Assembly (NCBI RefSeq): GCF_021347895.1
Contig: NC_067116.1
Location: 38,149,677-38,213,676, forward strand
Source of the DNA: Acanthochromis polyacanthus
Taxonomy: Eukaryota; Chordata; Actinopteri; Pomacentridae
Reading direction: 5' to 3'
DNA: 64,000 nucleotides
Part shown: piece by piece, positions 36,965-51,900 of the stretch
Position numbering within the stretch: the stretch's first letter is position 1
How the letters are laid out: the number at the start of each line of letters is the position of its first letter
The notes under the pieces: generated by a model
Database searches by the model: none
What the model saw: the letters and a program-made list of their open reading frames with translations, nothing else
Told to the model about the DNA's origin: nothing
Program-made: the position numbers and the translations under genes

Positions 36965-39900
36965 ATGTTGGAATTAAATAAGGTGGCACTCCTGCTGTCT
37001 TTCCTGGCCTCGGTGGCTCTGGGCCAAGGTAAGTGAAGACTGATGACACAACTGTTACTATTACCGAGTTAAAAAAAAAGAGGTTGCCAGGACAACAGAA
37101 TCACAGGAAACTACTGTGAGACTGCAGATTTTCCCAGCACAACAGCCAATTCTAAGATGGATCTTGTACTGAATTAAGCGGTTTTTCATCTCCCTTGTCA
37201 TTTCTTGTAATCACATAAGAACAGAGGGCCAGTTTATGGCTGCTCACACATGTGCAACACAACTGACAGTAGAGTTTTCTAAGTTGACGGCATTTCCCAA
37301 AGGATGTCGGAGCAGGATTTAGACGAATGTCTGGAGGTGAGCTCATATGATAAGAGTAGAAAGTGCATGTGTGTACTTGAATTACTCATGTTGTGAGGAC
37401 ATAAATGTGACCTACTGTTTGGGGACCGAATTCAAGTCCCCATAACATGATTTAATTTCAAGGTGAGTTTAGAATTAGGATAGAACTGGTGGAGTCAGTG
37501 TAAATCATTGGAAACATGATGTGTTCTGGCTGTTTTCTCAATGTAGAATGTTTCACCACCAGGATGATCAACAGCATGTGGCTGTAGGAGAGCAGGTTAA
37601 GAGAAGGAGGTCATGAAATCCACTCTTCCTGTAGTGCAGTTTAACTGCAGAAAAAGCTCTTTTGATGACAGTGAAAGTGCTGTTAGCGACTAAAGGTCCT
37701 GGTGGCACCTACTTTATTTTCATAATCACAGGCTGCCCAACAGTAGCCGCCACTATCAGCAAACAGAAGGCCTGCACCGTAAAAAAAAATGTGTCTCAAC
37801 ACTCTGCTGTGCTTTTACGATTTGACAAAAAGCCAGCTCAAACATACACTTCTTAACACTAGTTTCTCATTTTGCCTTTACTGTTGGTGAAGTGTCAGCG
37901 GTGTTGTTCCCCCTGAACAATGTCACTCTTATCATCCTTTGAAAGCTTGCCACTCTTCCTGAATGACACCAGAGGAAGCACTTTTTCCAAAGTTGTCACT
38001 TTCTTTCCACCCCACAGCTGCTTCACATTAACTTTATTTTGCCAAAGTAATGGAGTTGGCAGTTCATATGAGTAAATGGTTGTGAATACACCTTTATAGT
38101 CTCCATATCTTGTTGGGCTCTTGAGGCCTCAGAGTTGTAAATTTCCTGCAGAGGCATTGTGCCATTTTCCTGATGAGTATATCATAACGATGAGAGGACA
38201 GTGAGCATATACTGACTGAACAGAACACTATAATCTTAAAATGGACTGTAAAATTTTTATGTCAAATGTCACGCTCCTTAAGCTGCACGTCCACATCTTG
38301 CAGTAAGGTGGTGCATTTTGTCCTTATTTCACCCTTGAATATAGTGGCAGCAGTCCCTAAAGATATAAACCCAGTCACCTTGGAAACAAGGTGCAATAAT
38401 CACAAACTGAGTGGCCCACTTTTCCACCTGCTGGGTTTGTGCTTGGTTAAATGAGAAAATGGAACAAAAAGGGGGGGATAAAGAGCACAGGTAAAATGAC
38501 TTTACCGACTTTCCTCTTTTTTCCCCTGTCAAATTGGCCAGCGTGTCACTCTTTCCTTTTTCCCTTTTCGCTGACCATCTCATCCCCCCCTCAGTCCACC
38601 GCTAAAGTAATGACTGTACGTCTCCATCTGTTCGCCTTTTGTTTCTGATCATGTCTCCGTTCAGGTATTTCTTCGCAAATACCTTCACCACCTTTCTCCC
38701 TTCTGTCTCTGCCTCGCTCCATCAAACTCCCTGCACCTATTTCTCTCTCTGGTCTCTTCCTTCAAAAAGCTCTCCCTTCGCCTCGTTCTCCGTCAGTCTC
38801 TCCACACACCTCAGAGCTTACGGATTTATGAGCCGTTTTCCAATTTCAAGGTGGCAGCTGTCGCCTGAATGCTCACTGTAACCCGAAGGAGAACACTGTG
38901 GTATTACCAGCTCTTAGCATAAATCTTCCAGCCTTCTCTTCTCAGGCAGAAAAGTTGGTGTATGTGTGCAGCTGGACTCAGACTTGAGGCCTAGTTCTCC
39001 AGATGCTGACCACCGTCTGCTCCAAACACAGAGCTGTCTGGCCAGCCGACTTCAATGACTGAGACAGGGATTACTATGGATCAAGGGAAAAGGCACAAAT
39101 TCCCATTAATGACAGCCTCTGAGCCATATCACATCTTTCTTTTCATTTCTTCTCTCTGTGTATATGGATGTGCCAAGAAATTATTTATTGCAGGACTAAT
39201 CAGTTGCTTTCAGCTGAGCTATTTCCAGCCCCTTGGCTCCGTACCTGTGCACAGGTGCAGAGGTTCAAGCCAGGGCTTGCACATATTTTTAATGCGGAAA
39301 TTCAAAGCTGCCCAACTGTTTTTAATAGCATCCGTTGAGGGGGGGAGACAATGATGTGTTCTTCAAATGCCTTATTTTAAGAACACAAATCCTCCGTTAT
39401 ACCTTTGCAAATCCTTTAATCACAAGGTTGATTTGCATCATTAGTTTAATGTCAGGGTCGAAATCGCTGATTTTAAGGAGCTGCAGATGTTTTAGAGCTC
39501 AGATTTTGGAGGAAAAAAGGAATGTCAGGGTAAAAGAGAGAGAGAGAGACAGTGAGAGAAAGAGCAGACTCCTCTGTAACCACACACACCTCAACTAAGA
39601 AGCCGGCCAAACACATAAACAGCTTCCATATGACATGGCAAACGGATCATCACATACACAAGCCCACACACACACAAACACACACTCACAGACCACAGTT
39701 CACACATGAAATACCTGTGTTTCAACTAAATTTACACACTTCGGTGATAGGTGCTTCATCGCAACACTCCTGATCTCCCTCTTAAGTGGAAGTTACATTA
39801 GCAAATCCTGTTCAACCTCACTCCCTTAGTGAGCTTTGCTCCGTCTATTCGGTTACGTAATACGAGGAGGGGAGTTTGGTGTTTTTACGTCTTCTCCTTC

Positions 39901-42900
39901 TTGTAAGGATCTGGAGTATTATAAACAGAATCCAGACCTTCTATTTAAGTCTAGTCTGTCTGCCAACATAGATCTGGCACAGCCATACCTCCTTAGTATG
40001 ACTGAAACCATTCTGGGTACAACTTCATAAAGTTCTGCATTTCTCCCCGCTCCTCTCTTCGGTAGCTTTTTTTATTAGATTCTGGAAAAGGCAAAATATT
40101 CTCACTCAGAAAGTGAAGGAGAGACTGGAAGGCAGTCCTTTGCAAAGGCACCGGTGCTTATTATTAGAAGATTTGCCTTCGTGTAGCCGAGCTGTAAGCT
40201 CAGCGGCTGTATTTCACAACGAGTTGCCGTGACGTAAATCGTTAAATCCAAAGCTAGTTCTCTAAAATAAGATATATAGTTGTCACGGCGGACTCGTGGT
40301 GGGTGTGGGTGACAATGAAAACAGTGCTGAATAAAAAGTAATCCAATACCTCTGTTTCAGACATATATCTGACATTCAGGAGCTCACTGTGGGGCTATAT
40401 GTGGAACAAAGAGCAGGTCAAGCCTAATATATTGTGAGACAGTATTGTATCTTGTTACCTTGTCGGTGGTATATGAGGGTCACGGCGGGGTTGGCTAAGA
40501 AAATATGGGCCTTCAGAGAGCTTTGTCACTTGAGCATGAACATATGTTATTTTGAAATGACTAATGCTGTTGTTCTTAGGAGGACATCATCTCATTTTAA
40601 CCAAAACCAAGTAATCTGAACCTAAAAAAGCTTTAACTATAGTACTGTCACTTCATAAAGAGATGTACTTTTCAGGAGTGTTTTTTATGGCTCAGGAATT
40701 CTGAGACAAATATGCATCGACAAACAACAAGCAGGACATTTTGAATTGCTAGGAGAATCCTAAGTTGTAAAGAAATTTCTCCCTGCAAAGCCTAAAAGCA
40801 AACAAAGAAAGGTCCACACGAACAAGAATGAACAAGATATACTGTACTGGTGAGGCACTTTAGGGTGGATTTTTCAGTAAAGAGGAAATCATAAGTTCTG
40901 ACCTTGTTCATTTTGGCTTAAAAGACGTGTGTTACTTGCTTCTTGATGAGGTAAATTCGCTCACATACCAGCTGAATGAAGCGGTGCCCCAATAAAATCC
41001 CGGCAGCTTTTAAAATTCATAAAGTGTTAACATGCCACTCAAAAAGCACAATAAGCTCTGTGAGTTTGCTGTGGGAGTCGAGCCAGTTCATACCAGCCAT
41101 AACTGAGGTCACTACCCCAACAATTTGCCTTCTGCTGCAACTAATCTGGGTTTCCTCTTTTAACTTTCTAAAACCATTAGTCACCTCATAAAACTCAAAG
41201 AATCGTTCTCTATTTCGTTTTCATGATCGGACATCTTGAAATGATAATCGGGAGCCAAATGTTCTGCTGTGAATTCCCTTTGTTTGGGTGTGAGAAGGAG
41301 AAAAAATGTTATGTAACAAGAGCAGAAATGCTGCTTTTGGATTTCTTGGAAATAAATGGAGGCACTGCAGACTGGGTAATTAATAGGCTGAAATCAATGT
41401 TAATTAAGTGAAACAAAAAGCTTGTTTGTGCACTCTATCCTATAAGTTGTCAACAGAGCATGTGCTTTGCAGAATGTGTACTAAAGCATGATAACAGTAG
41501 AGATGCAGTAGCAGAAAAACACGGTTTTAACTGTTTTTAAAATGTAATCAGGACAGACACATAACTGGGGAGACAAAAGGAGAGAATGGTGGAAAAACTA
41601 TTTGACTTGATTTACTAAACTAAATCTGCAGGCCGAGCCACATCTGCTCAGCAGATCACTGCGAAAGCATTTGCTTCTGTATATCAAGCCATTCCGATGT
41701 ATCAGACAGACAAAAACCGATATGGAAACCCATCAATGGTTTTTTAAGCCAGGAGCATGAAAAGTCAACCATGAAAGTCAGCTTTCTATGTTACCGTAAA
41801 ACTTATGTAATACATTTTTGGACAGTTGATCTTTGTTCTGTTGGGCTACTATCCTTCTTTTGCTAAGTCTTGTTAAAGGGTTTGGGGTTGAAAAGAAATG
41901 TGCTGGCATGACAATAAAGACTTGAAGTGAGCTGTAAAAACCAGCGGGGACTGGGATCGATACTGGTCCCAGTGCTGGGAGTCTCTGCTCGTAAACTCAG
42001 CAGTGTCTCTCTGAAAGTCCTAAGTGCTTGTGCATATTACATACACACACACATACACACTCACTCACCAGGGCTACATAAGCTATTTTTTGTTTCTGTT
42101 ACGGTCCATGACATTAATTTTTTCCGCTTGGCACAAGTGAAACTCCAAGAAATGTCAAGCAAACAACTGACATTTTTGAAAACATAAAAAATTAGTACTG
42201 TAGGAAAATGAATCATTACACATGAAAGCATGAGGGAAAATGTCACGGCACGCATTTCATAAATCAAAGAGTTTCAATGAATGCCAGATTCCATATCTTT
42301 CTCTTTCTAATAAGGCAATATTCGCTTTCATCTTACGCTTACCGTTGTGCTGTTGTGTGTGTGAACGTGCGCATGACAAATGATGTAAGGATTACTCAGC
42401 GATACAGGCATGCAAAGCGTTTACATTACTGTATAATCATAAATCATTCAAAGAAAAACATCGGCATGAAATTGCTGTTTGTTAGTGAGAGGGGTGATGG
42501 AGAAAGTCGACGTGAACTTTTCTGGCTTGTCCGCTGAATGCAGTGATTTGTCTCAGCTGGAGCTTGATTAGCATCCTCACCAGCGGCTGCTTTTTGATGA
42601 TGGATAGAGGGGAGAAGGGAGGACAGAGGAGGACAGCAAGAGTTGAAGAATGAAAAGCCGAGTGACAAGGAGCACAGGAAACATGATAGATGAGGAGGAT
42701 GTTTGAGCAAAGAGAGCAGATCTAAATGGAGGAGAAGGGAAATGCATGGAGAATTAGAAGTTTTAGATAGAGACAGATGAAAGCTTGCATTAGGAGACGG
42801 GAAGAAAAGGAACAAAATATTCAATTTCTTTCTTGTTTTAAGCAGCTACGAAATCCTGCTTGTTGTTTAAGCACTCCAAAAGAAAACAGTATGTGACTAA

Positions 42901-45900
42901 GTGAAAAGATTTTAGAGAACACTAAGTAAAGTGCATGGAATTAGTTGAGCTTTGTAGCCATGAAGAGAGAGCAAAACGTGCTCAGATTGCATTATTGTGA
43001 GTGACTGAGTGTGTGCAATGGCTGTATTTGCATAAAAATATTGGATTGAGTTTCAGGAACTATCAGAAAATGCACATGCACTCTTACATAGACACACACA
43101 CATGTATTATCTGAATAAAATTAGCAACTATTTGAAATTATCTTACATGTTTTTATACACATCCACAAATACACACCACAGAAAGCATGAACTTTACATT
43201 ATAGTCACATACTTTGCCAGATCTGTCGGAGGGGAGGAATGCATAAATTCAAGGATATAAACTGAAGAACGAAGTATACAGCAATGACTTTTTAAAATGT
43301 TTTTCTGCAGGATATCTGTGGACCAGAAGCCAGTCAGACCGGAGCAGAAGAGTGGCCCTCAACACATTCACTGACTCTCAGACAACAGGTACCGAATCCA
43401 GCAGAGAAAAATCCAGAGCCATGAGGGCTTTTGGACTGTGAGACTTTTAGCATCAGGTGAAAGGGGGCAGGTGCATGCCGAGTCCCTGCCAGTTGCTGTA
43501 AAAGCATCAGTAAAGTTAGCTATTGGAGTTTGATTCGCTGATTTAGCGGACTTAGCATGACTGAACAGCAGGAGGCTCGCCGTTTATGGACAGTCACGGT
43601 AAAACATTTAGTGCCCCAACAGCAGCAATTTGCATCAAAAATTGTGCTCTTTCTTGGAGTCGTAACTCATACAACTCTAAATGCACAGACTAAACAGCCC
43701 ACTCACAGTTTAGATTCCGTGTATGTTACTCTTCCAGAGATTAAGGATATCATCATGAGCTTCCATCATAAATACATATCCATACATCTAGGAAATAAAA
43801 TGTTTGATTTCAATCCAGAATTTGCCTAAAAATCATCACATTTTTATGTTTTCTTCAGTATTACAGTGATAGTTGTCCAGAAATCCATGGCTACCTCCCT
43901 AACAGGAAATGATAGTTAATTTTGTACCTCTAATCATACCAATTTGCCAAAAATGTGGGCAAATCTAGACTGTAAGACAGCCTCCTACTAACTAAATCAC
44001 TCCCTGGAAACATAATATTGTTATTAATCCCCTGAAACTCCCACATTATTGAAACTGAAGCCACTTAAACTGAAATAGAACTCCGTCTGACCAAATATAA
44101 ATGGTGCAGCAGTAACACAGAAAAGTGTAATTTAGTAGAGAAGATGTCTTCTGTTTGTCCAACCCAGCATCATGTGTATAGAATTAAGTCTGTTGTCTTC
44201 TTGGGTTAAAAAAGCACAAGGGTTTAATAAAAACAACCATTTTCTAACTCTACAAAAAGCATCTGTAACTGTATTAGTCTGTATCTGACTCTGTGCTACC
44301 TGATTTCAGCGATGCATTACCTTGTGAATGAAAAATGCGCCGTCCATGTGCTGCTAATGGATTCCTTTTATTTTTAATCCCTCGCATTTCTCCTGAGGAA
44401 ACTGCTCAGGATTCGGAACATGTTGCAGACCAAAAAAATGAGACAATATGCCTCATCAGTCAGACCAGGGGGCTTGGAAAGAACCTGGACAATGCAAAAG
44501 CTCCCTGGGGTGTATGAAGTCAGTTTCCAATGGTAGTTGCAGACCTCTTAAATTTTGTACCCCACCGCTGCTGTTTTCCTCCTTGTTGCTTTTTCCTTAT
44601 TCTTAACTATGCCTCTTCTCCATGTAAGACCAGCTCCACCTGCAATAAACCTGTTCAATATTTCTGGATCCTCAGCTGTTTTCTTTCTCTTTTGTTTTTC
44701 ATCCACGTCTCCCATCTAGGTGTGACTGAGTGGACGTCTTGGTTCAATATCGACCATCCTGGGGGAAATGGAGACTACGAGCGCCTAGAAGCCATTCGTT
44801 TCTATTACAGGGAGAGAGTCTGTTCACGGCCTACAGCCATGGAGGCTCGCACCACGGATTGGGTGGCAGCGGCAGACACCGGGGAGGTGGTTCACTCCAG
44901 TCTGGAGAAAGGCTTCTGGTGCATCAACAAGGAACAGCCCCAAGGTCGCGTCTGCTCCAACTACCATGTCCGCTTTCAGTGTCCCCCAGGTAGTCCGGAT
45001 GAATATTTATGCAAACCTTTTCCCAAATGCACCCTCTCTACAGTGAGGTGTCAGTAATGCCTCTTAGCTGTTTACTGCTTGTTGTGCATTCTAAGATTAG
45101 GATGTGACACTCTTGTCTTCAATGTGTGCTTTCAGTGCAGAGCTACTGGACTGACTGGAGCGAATGGGGTCCCTGTTCGACCACGGTTTGCGATGATGTC
45201 GGCATCCAGGTCCGCCAGAGGAAATGCGTGAGCAGTCAGCCCATGCCCCTTCTGTTGGTGCCAGCATGTCAAGGGCATCATTCGGAGAGAAGGGAGTGCT
45301 CCAACCCTCCATGTACAGGTGAGCATCCCAGAATCCATCAACAACTAAGCCATTTCAGTAATCTAATTTACTCAGTGGCTATAGATCTTTAGGCCAACCA
45401 GAATTAAACCGCTTTAATCAGGAAAGCGATTCATAATTTCCCCTCCTTTTATTGCTGAATTCCTCACAGTTAGAGGCCACTGTTCTGTACTTGACCCTTC
45501 CTTCAGACCAGTTAATAGGGATATTAATTAAATATTATATTCACTTACATAGCTATATTCAATAAATATGTCCTTGTGAATTAAATGCAATGACATTTAC
45601 GAGTAGTGGCATTGATTGAAATTGAATTAAATGAGTTAAGCATAAATCACATTTTCCTGTGGTAAGATGGCTAAAATTGCTCTACCAGAGTTGCATACAG
45701 ATTACAGATACAGATTTTAATAATAGATTTTTGTGTTGTTGTTTTTAGTGCCCACAGTATGGTAGCTGCAGTCTCAATACAGTATAACTGCACCTAAATA
45801 GATAGAATAGACATTGCACAGTGTACAACTAAATTAAGCAGCAATCCTGTCAGTGCATTCACACAGACAGCAGTTTATTCATAAAACTACAGTAAGAAAT

Positions 45901-48900
45901 GTGTAAATAGAAAATAGAAAAATATAGTAAAAAATATGTACAAGTATGACTTATGAAACAGTATATTAGCACGCTCATGCAAGGAGAACTTATTTGTTGT
46001 ATTAAAAACACCACATAAACCATAACTGACGATGCCCTTCTGGAATTTGAGATTGATGTAAATTTATGAAAATGTCATGGCTTAAAGTAGCGCTAAAAGT
46101 ACATATAAAGTCCTCTTGTGTGTAAACATATGCACAGGCTGAGTTTATAGATAGAATGTGCTGTATATAAGAAGATGTCTAAACTGTAGTAGAAGGTCCA
46201 AAACAATGTAGATATTTACTAATTCTGTAAATGTAACAGAGTAAATTTTTTGATAGAGCTTGTCTTTAAGGCTCTGGAGTAGAAGCTGTTATTTTTATCC
46301 TGTGTAAGTGTCGCTTCCATGCACAAGGTAGTAAAAAGGTTTGAATGACCGAATTAGTAAAAAGGTTTATCTCAAATTACCGGAGTACTGATATGCTGAT
46401 CAAATGAACATCCCCTGTGTGTTCTTGTGTGAATAGCCAAGTGGAGTCCGTGGGGACGCTGGGGTTCGTGTTCAGTGACCTGTGGTGGCGGGCGCAGGAT
46501 CAGAAGAAGAACCTGTGTGAGATCCTCAGCGACAGTCCATTGTAGGGGACGGCCTGTTGAAATACAGAAATGTGGAAAGAGTCCATGCCCAGGTATGTAA
46601 AGTAACACCATACGAAGGTACTTCAAAAAGTTTTGACCCTTACCCGGAAACAACGTGTGTAACTCCTATTTTGTGGCATAACTGTAAACTACAAAGCCTT
46701 ATTTTACCGTCCATCAAAAATTGAAATGTTTGAAGCAATCAAAGAACAAGAGAGAAGAAACCTTCAACCTGGAGTGATATTGCTCCAGGACAATGTGTCC
46801 ATCCACGCAGCACAGGGGGCAGAGGCAGCTAAAAGTGGCTTTGAACTGTTGCCCCATGAACCTTACTCACCCAACCTGCACCGACTGACTTATGTTTCTG
46901 AAACTGAAATTCACCATTTTCAGAGTGACGATGAGGTCATGCATGTTAAGGTGTATCTGTGGGCTCAAGATGTGAGATTCTTCCAGGAAGGTATTGCAAA
47001 GCTTAAGCATCGGTGGACCAAGTGCATTGAAGTTGAAGACTGCGTTGCAGTTCTTCTCTTGTGATGTTCGTTTGGTGAAGTCAAGAACTTTTTGAAGTAA
47101 CCTCACAGCTACAAGTAACTCTGCTCATCTTTATTCTGGTGTCTTCATCATCCACATCTCTATGTCTTCTTTATAACAGTGAAATGCCAGCGTGTATGCA
47201 CTGAAGGTCATCCCAGTGAGGACTGCAGCCGCTGTGTATGTGAAGGCCACATGCTGCATGGAGACGTCCACACCGTGACCGGCGTACCTGTGGCTGGAGC
47301 CTATGTGGCTCTGGCCAGCCATCCTAAGATCATTCGTGCTCAAACTGATGCCAAAGGTCAGTTCAGGCTCCCAGGGGTTTGCTCCTCCAGTTCGACTCTG
47401 ATCGCCATCAGGAAGGAGAAGTTTGTCCCGATCACCATCTCCACCTCCAGCAACACCACTGGGTTGTCCTGGTTACAGGCTGTCCTCAGATCAGCCGGTG
47501 AGTGCAGATAAATGAAAGTTTGTAAAAGGAGGTAGTATTATGGGAAAATGTATCCAGAATTTCATTATGATTCCACAGAGTCAGTAATTCTTCCAATCAT
47601 TTTCTCAGCCTAGTGAAAACAGGGAACTGACAACACTACAACATAAACAGTCTGGACTATTGTAAGGCTTTCTCGAGCACTTACTTGGTTGCATAGAAAC
47701 CAAATAAAAATAGACCTGTGCTGCTTTTTGAAAGCCTAATTCCCTCAGCAATCATTTTTCATAAGCACAGAGACCAATGTGAGAATAAAATGTAATGTTT
47801 GAGTGAGTTTTATGAGCTCCCTTTACCCTGCGGTACCATTCACAACAATCAGAGTAGAGTCACGGAGATATATTCCTTTTTCTGCTTTTACAGAGAAGCC
47901 ATACATTGTGAAGCACCCAGAGGACAAAGTGCGCTATGAGGGAGGACGGGTGCTGCTGTGCTGCAAGGCAACGGGTTCACCAGCACCTGACAAATACTAC
48001 TGGTGAGGCACAAACTAGTTTTGGCACTTCATTAATTTGAGTGCGAAACCCAAGAAAAGACAGTATCTGAAATGCTACTTTTACATATTGTGAAATGTAC
48101 ATTTTCCAAGAATCAGTTGTGCACTTATCAAGTGAAAAGTACATATAAAAGATGAAATGTTATCATGAAAGTGCATTACTTATATTTCTGCTTTGGGCTC
48201 CACTGGGCCTTTAGACAAATACCTGTTCTTTAGCTGCTTTAGCCAACTCTGCACTGCTGTTTGATGATAAGCAAACAATGTGCAGTGGGTTAAAAAAAGC
48301 TTTTGCATTAAAATAAGCTGCCATATACAAGTGGAACTGACTAAACCAAAGCAGTATAGTCATAAAGCCAAAGTAATGAGCTAAAAGATTCTAAAAAGGT
48401 CCACGAAGCATGAGAGAACTGCAGAGTCAAGGGATAATTCTCTAAACCTTAATTATTATATTTACAATGCATGCAGCAATTGGTTGCGCAGTGAATTCAA
48501 ATGAACAGTTAATGCAGCTGTAAGTTTGAACTTGTATTTTCTGCTAGATTCATCAATCTAAAAGTCGTACTGCTACAATTTTACACACATTATATATTTG
48601 TATATAGTGTTATTTTACCTGTACCAACAGTTTTTTTTCTGTTGCTGTTTCTTAAAGGTACCATAATGGGACTTTGCTGGACAGGAAGGTGTACAAGTAT
48701 GAGGAGGATCTTGTGCTGCGGGATCTGAAGCCAGAGCAGTCAGGGGAGTACTACTGCAAAACCAGCAGCCCTGTAGGCAGCATCAAGTCATCTGCAGCCC
48801 TCCTTACTGTGATTGGTATGTATAGTGCCATTTTTGTACCATTTTTTTGGCTCTAGGTTTATTCTCAGAGACAAAAAGTGAAGTTTGAGTAAACTGTAAT

Positions 48901-51900
48901 TCATCTTCATCAACCTTGAGAAAAAGTAATTTCCTAAGACGACAGCAAGCAGCACACAGGGATTATAACTCAGGATGGCTGCTATCCCAGTGCATTTGAC
49001 AGTGACGTATTTAGTCAAAGTCTTCCACAGATTTAAGTTTAACCACTGACAAAAAGCAAACAACCGCTATTCATTTTGTTGTATAAAGAGCAGCTGTCTC
49101 GGAGATTGAATACACAATTTAAGAGGAAAGTCAGTGCTCCAACGAAGTGATCCATGAGCCATGAGCATGCATTAAGTGGAATCAAACTAAACCACAGTGT
49201 CCTACAACTGACAGAGAGGGAAACGTCAGCTAATAGACTATCCGTCATAAGAAAATAAAAATATCAGAGCTCTTACAATCTGGAACAGGTTGTTATTGCA
49301 TTTACATTGGTTGAAAACTACAGCTTTCTACACAGGAATTCTTTACTGTGTGCTCTTGACACCGTAAAAACCTCACACCCAATTTCTCCAGAACACCAAA
49401 CACTGAAACGAAACCCAAGATTGTCAATAAATTCTGTTTCTTTTCTCTCTCAGAAGTCAGACAAGCATGTGTTTCCACATTCTTGTGGGAGGGCTACTTA
49501 TTCCTTATATTCTCCAGGCGCTTGTTAGTTAGGACACTGATTAACAAACAGGGTTTTCATGGAACAGTGCTAAAGCAACCTATCCCAGGCCGCAGACGAA
49601 CCCCTGAACTCCTGAAGCCATAATGGCAGGAGACACTGTATATGTGCAGAACAACACCTGCACTTTAGAGCAGGATGACAAACTCCTTATTCCTTCAGCC
49701 CAACACTTCATTTTTTCCAGTTTCCACAGTGCAGAACTTTAACTTGACTGATCGAATATGTTCAAACAATTCTTACAGGTAACAAGAAGTTATGTGATTT
49801 ACTATCAAAAGAAACACTGATGGTAAAGCCATCTGCAATACGGTAATTATATTTTATAACAAATCCATGTCTCTGGAATCACAACTTGCTTGGGATACAG
49901 GGAGTTTAACAAGGATACTAGACTCCAAGTACATGATCATACGCATTGATTATGCTGCCAATGTCTGTGTGAACAATCAGTTGTTCTTTACAGCTCCCAG
50001 TTGGATCTTCAGTAAATAAATGTTCTCTTCAACATCATGTCTAATTACCATGTCACACAGCCTCCAACTTGGCCACTCACAGGCACTTTTATGCCATACC
50101 GACATGGTGAACGCATAAATTATATATAAACACATAGCATGTGTGCGTGCACCCATGTGTGAAAAAGAAAGCCATAAATAATATTTTTTGAAGACTCTAC
50201 ATATAGAATCCACTTAATTTACTATATATCCAGTACTCAGAGGTAGTAGGCATGTTTTCAACATGAAAAGTCTGTGTTCCATTTTAAAACCAAAGCAATG
50301 TTAAAATGACATTTCACAGCGGTCAATTGTGCAATATTTTTTTCTGCACTGTGGAAAAAAGTAACATTTCGTATTTTATGTACATGGCATGACATTTATG
50401 ATAATTAGTATTTTACATATGTTGTATCAACGCAAGTTTAATGTAATTTATTGTATAATTCACAGCCAAAGGAACACCAGCATGTAATTCTACCCCTGAG
50501 ACGCACCTCATCAGACTACCGATGGACTGTGTTCAACCCGGGACTCACTCCAAGTACTACAACGCCGGCCGCTGCCCTCACAACAAATGTGCTGGTTCCC
50601 TTGACTTTGACATGCGCTGCAGAGATGGAGCTGGATTCTGCTGTGGGGTGCAAAATATGGAAAGTCGAGTCATTGACTGCGGTAGCTATAGCCTCCCTAT
50701 CCGGGCCGTGACACAGTGCAGCTGTCAGAAGTGCATGGAGCCAACACTGTTGGTTCGCGGTAGAGTGGTCACAGCTGACAATGGTGAGCCACTGCGGTTT
50801 GGGCACATCTACATTGGTAAAGAGAGAGTGGGCACCACTGGATACCAAGGAGGCTTCACGTTACAAATTACTCCTGACACACAGAGGCTAGTGGTGAATT
50901 TTGTTGACCCTACCGAGAAATTTCTTGACACTCCAAAGGTGTTCATCTTTGACAGGAAAGGTGGCTCCATCTATCATGATGTAAAAGTGATGAGAAAGCA
51001 GACACCAATTGATATCAATGCAGGAGAGACCAATGCTATTAACCTTGGAGAAATGAAAGGAGAAGACCCAATAGGGCAGTTGGTGATCCCTCCCAATTCT
51101 TTCCATAGAGACAATGGAGAAATATACGAGGGGACAGTTAAAGCCAGCGTCACATTCATTGATCCAAGAAACATCACAACGGCAGCTGCAACCCCTGGCG
51201 ACCTCAACTTTGTGGATGATGAGGGTGACATGCTCCCTCTGAGGACCTATGGCATGTTCTCTGTGGACTTCAGAGATGAGACCAACATGGAGGTTCTTGG
51301 AGCTGGAGCAGTCCAAGTCCTTCTTGACACACAGCATGTCAAAATGCAAGAGCACATTCCCATTATGAAGCTGTGGTCTTTAAACCCCGACACAGGAGTC
51401 TGGGAAGAGGAGAGCAACTTCTCTTACAACACGACTACTACTGGTGGTCATGGGCGGAGCAAGCGTGAGGAGCGAACATTCCTCATTGGCAACATGGAGA
51501 TTAGAGAGCGAAGACTCTTCAATTTAGATGTGCCTGAAAGCAGACGTTGCTATGTCAAAGTCCGTGCGTACATGAGTGACAAGTTCTTACCAAGTGAGCA
51601 GCTAGAGGGTGTCGTGATCAGCTTGATAAATCTGGAGCCAAAGCCTGGTTATTCTTCCAATCCCAGGGCATGGGGTCGTTTTGACAGTGTCATAACTGGG
51701 CCCAATGGAGCCTGTTTACCAGCTTTCTGTGATGCCCAGAGGCCCGACGCCTACACAGCTTACGTCACAGCAATGATGGGTGGTGAAGAACTAGAAGCAG
51801 CTCCTTCATCCCCAAAGATGAATCCAAACATCATCGGAGTCTCTCAGCCCTATCTGGATAAAATAGATTACCAGCGTTCAGACCACGATGATCCAGCTCT

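Noticed and set aside
44530..45057. 175-codon open frame taken as a single protein
   Set aside because: Only 44720-44989 is cilp2 exon 3; the flanks are intron sequence read through, with canonical acceptor and donor at the borders.
48674..48856. Stand-alone 60-codon frame
   Set aside because: It is exon 8 of cilp2 (second half of the Ig domain) plus a short read-through into the intron; the frame does not begin with ATG.
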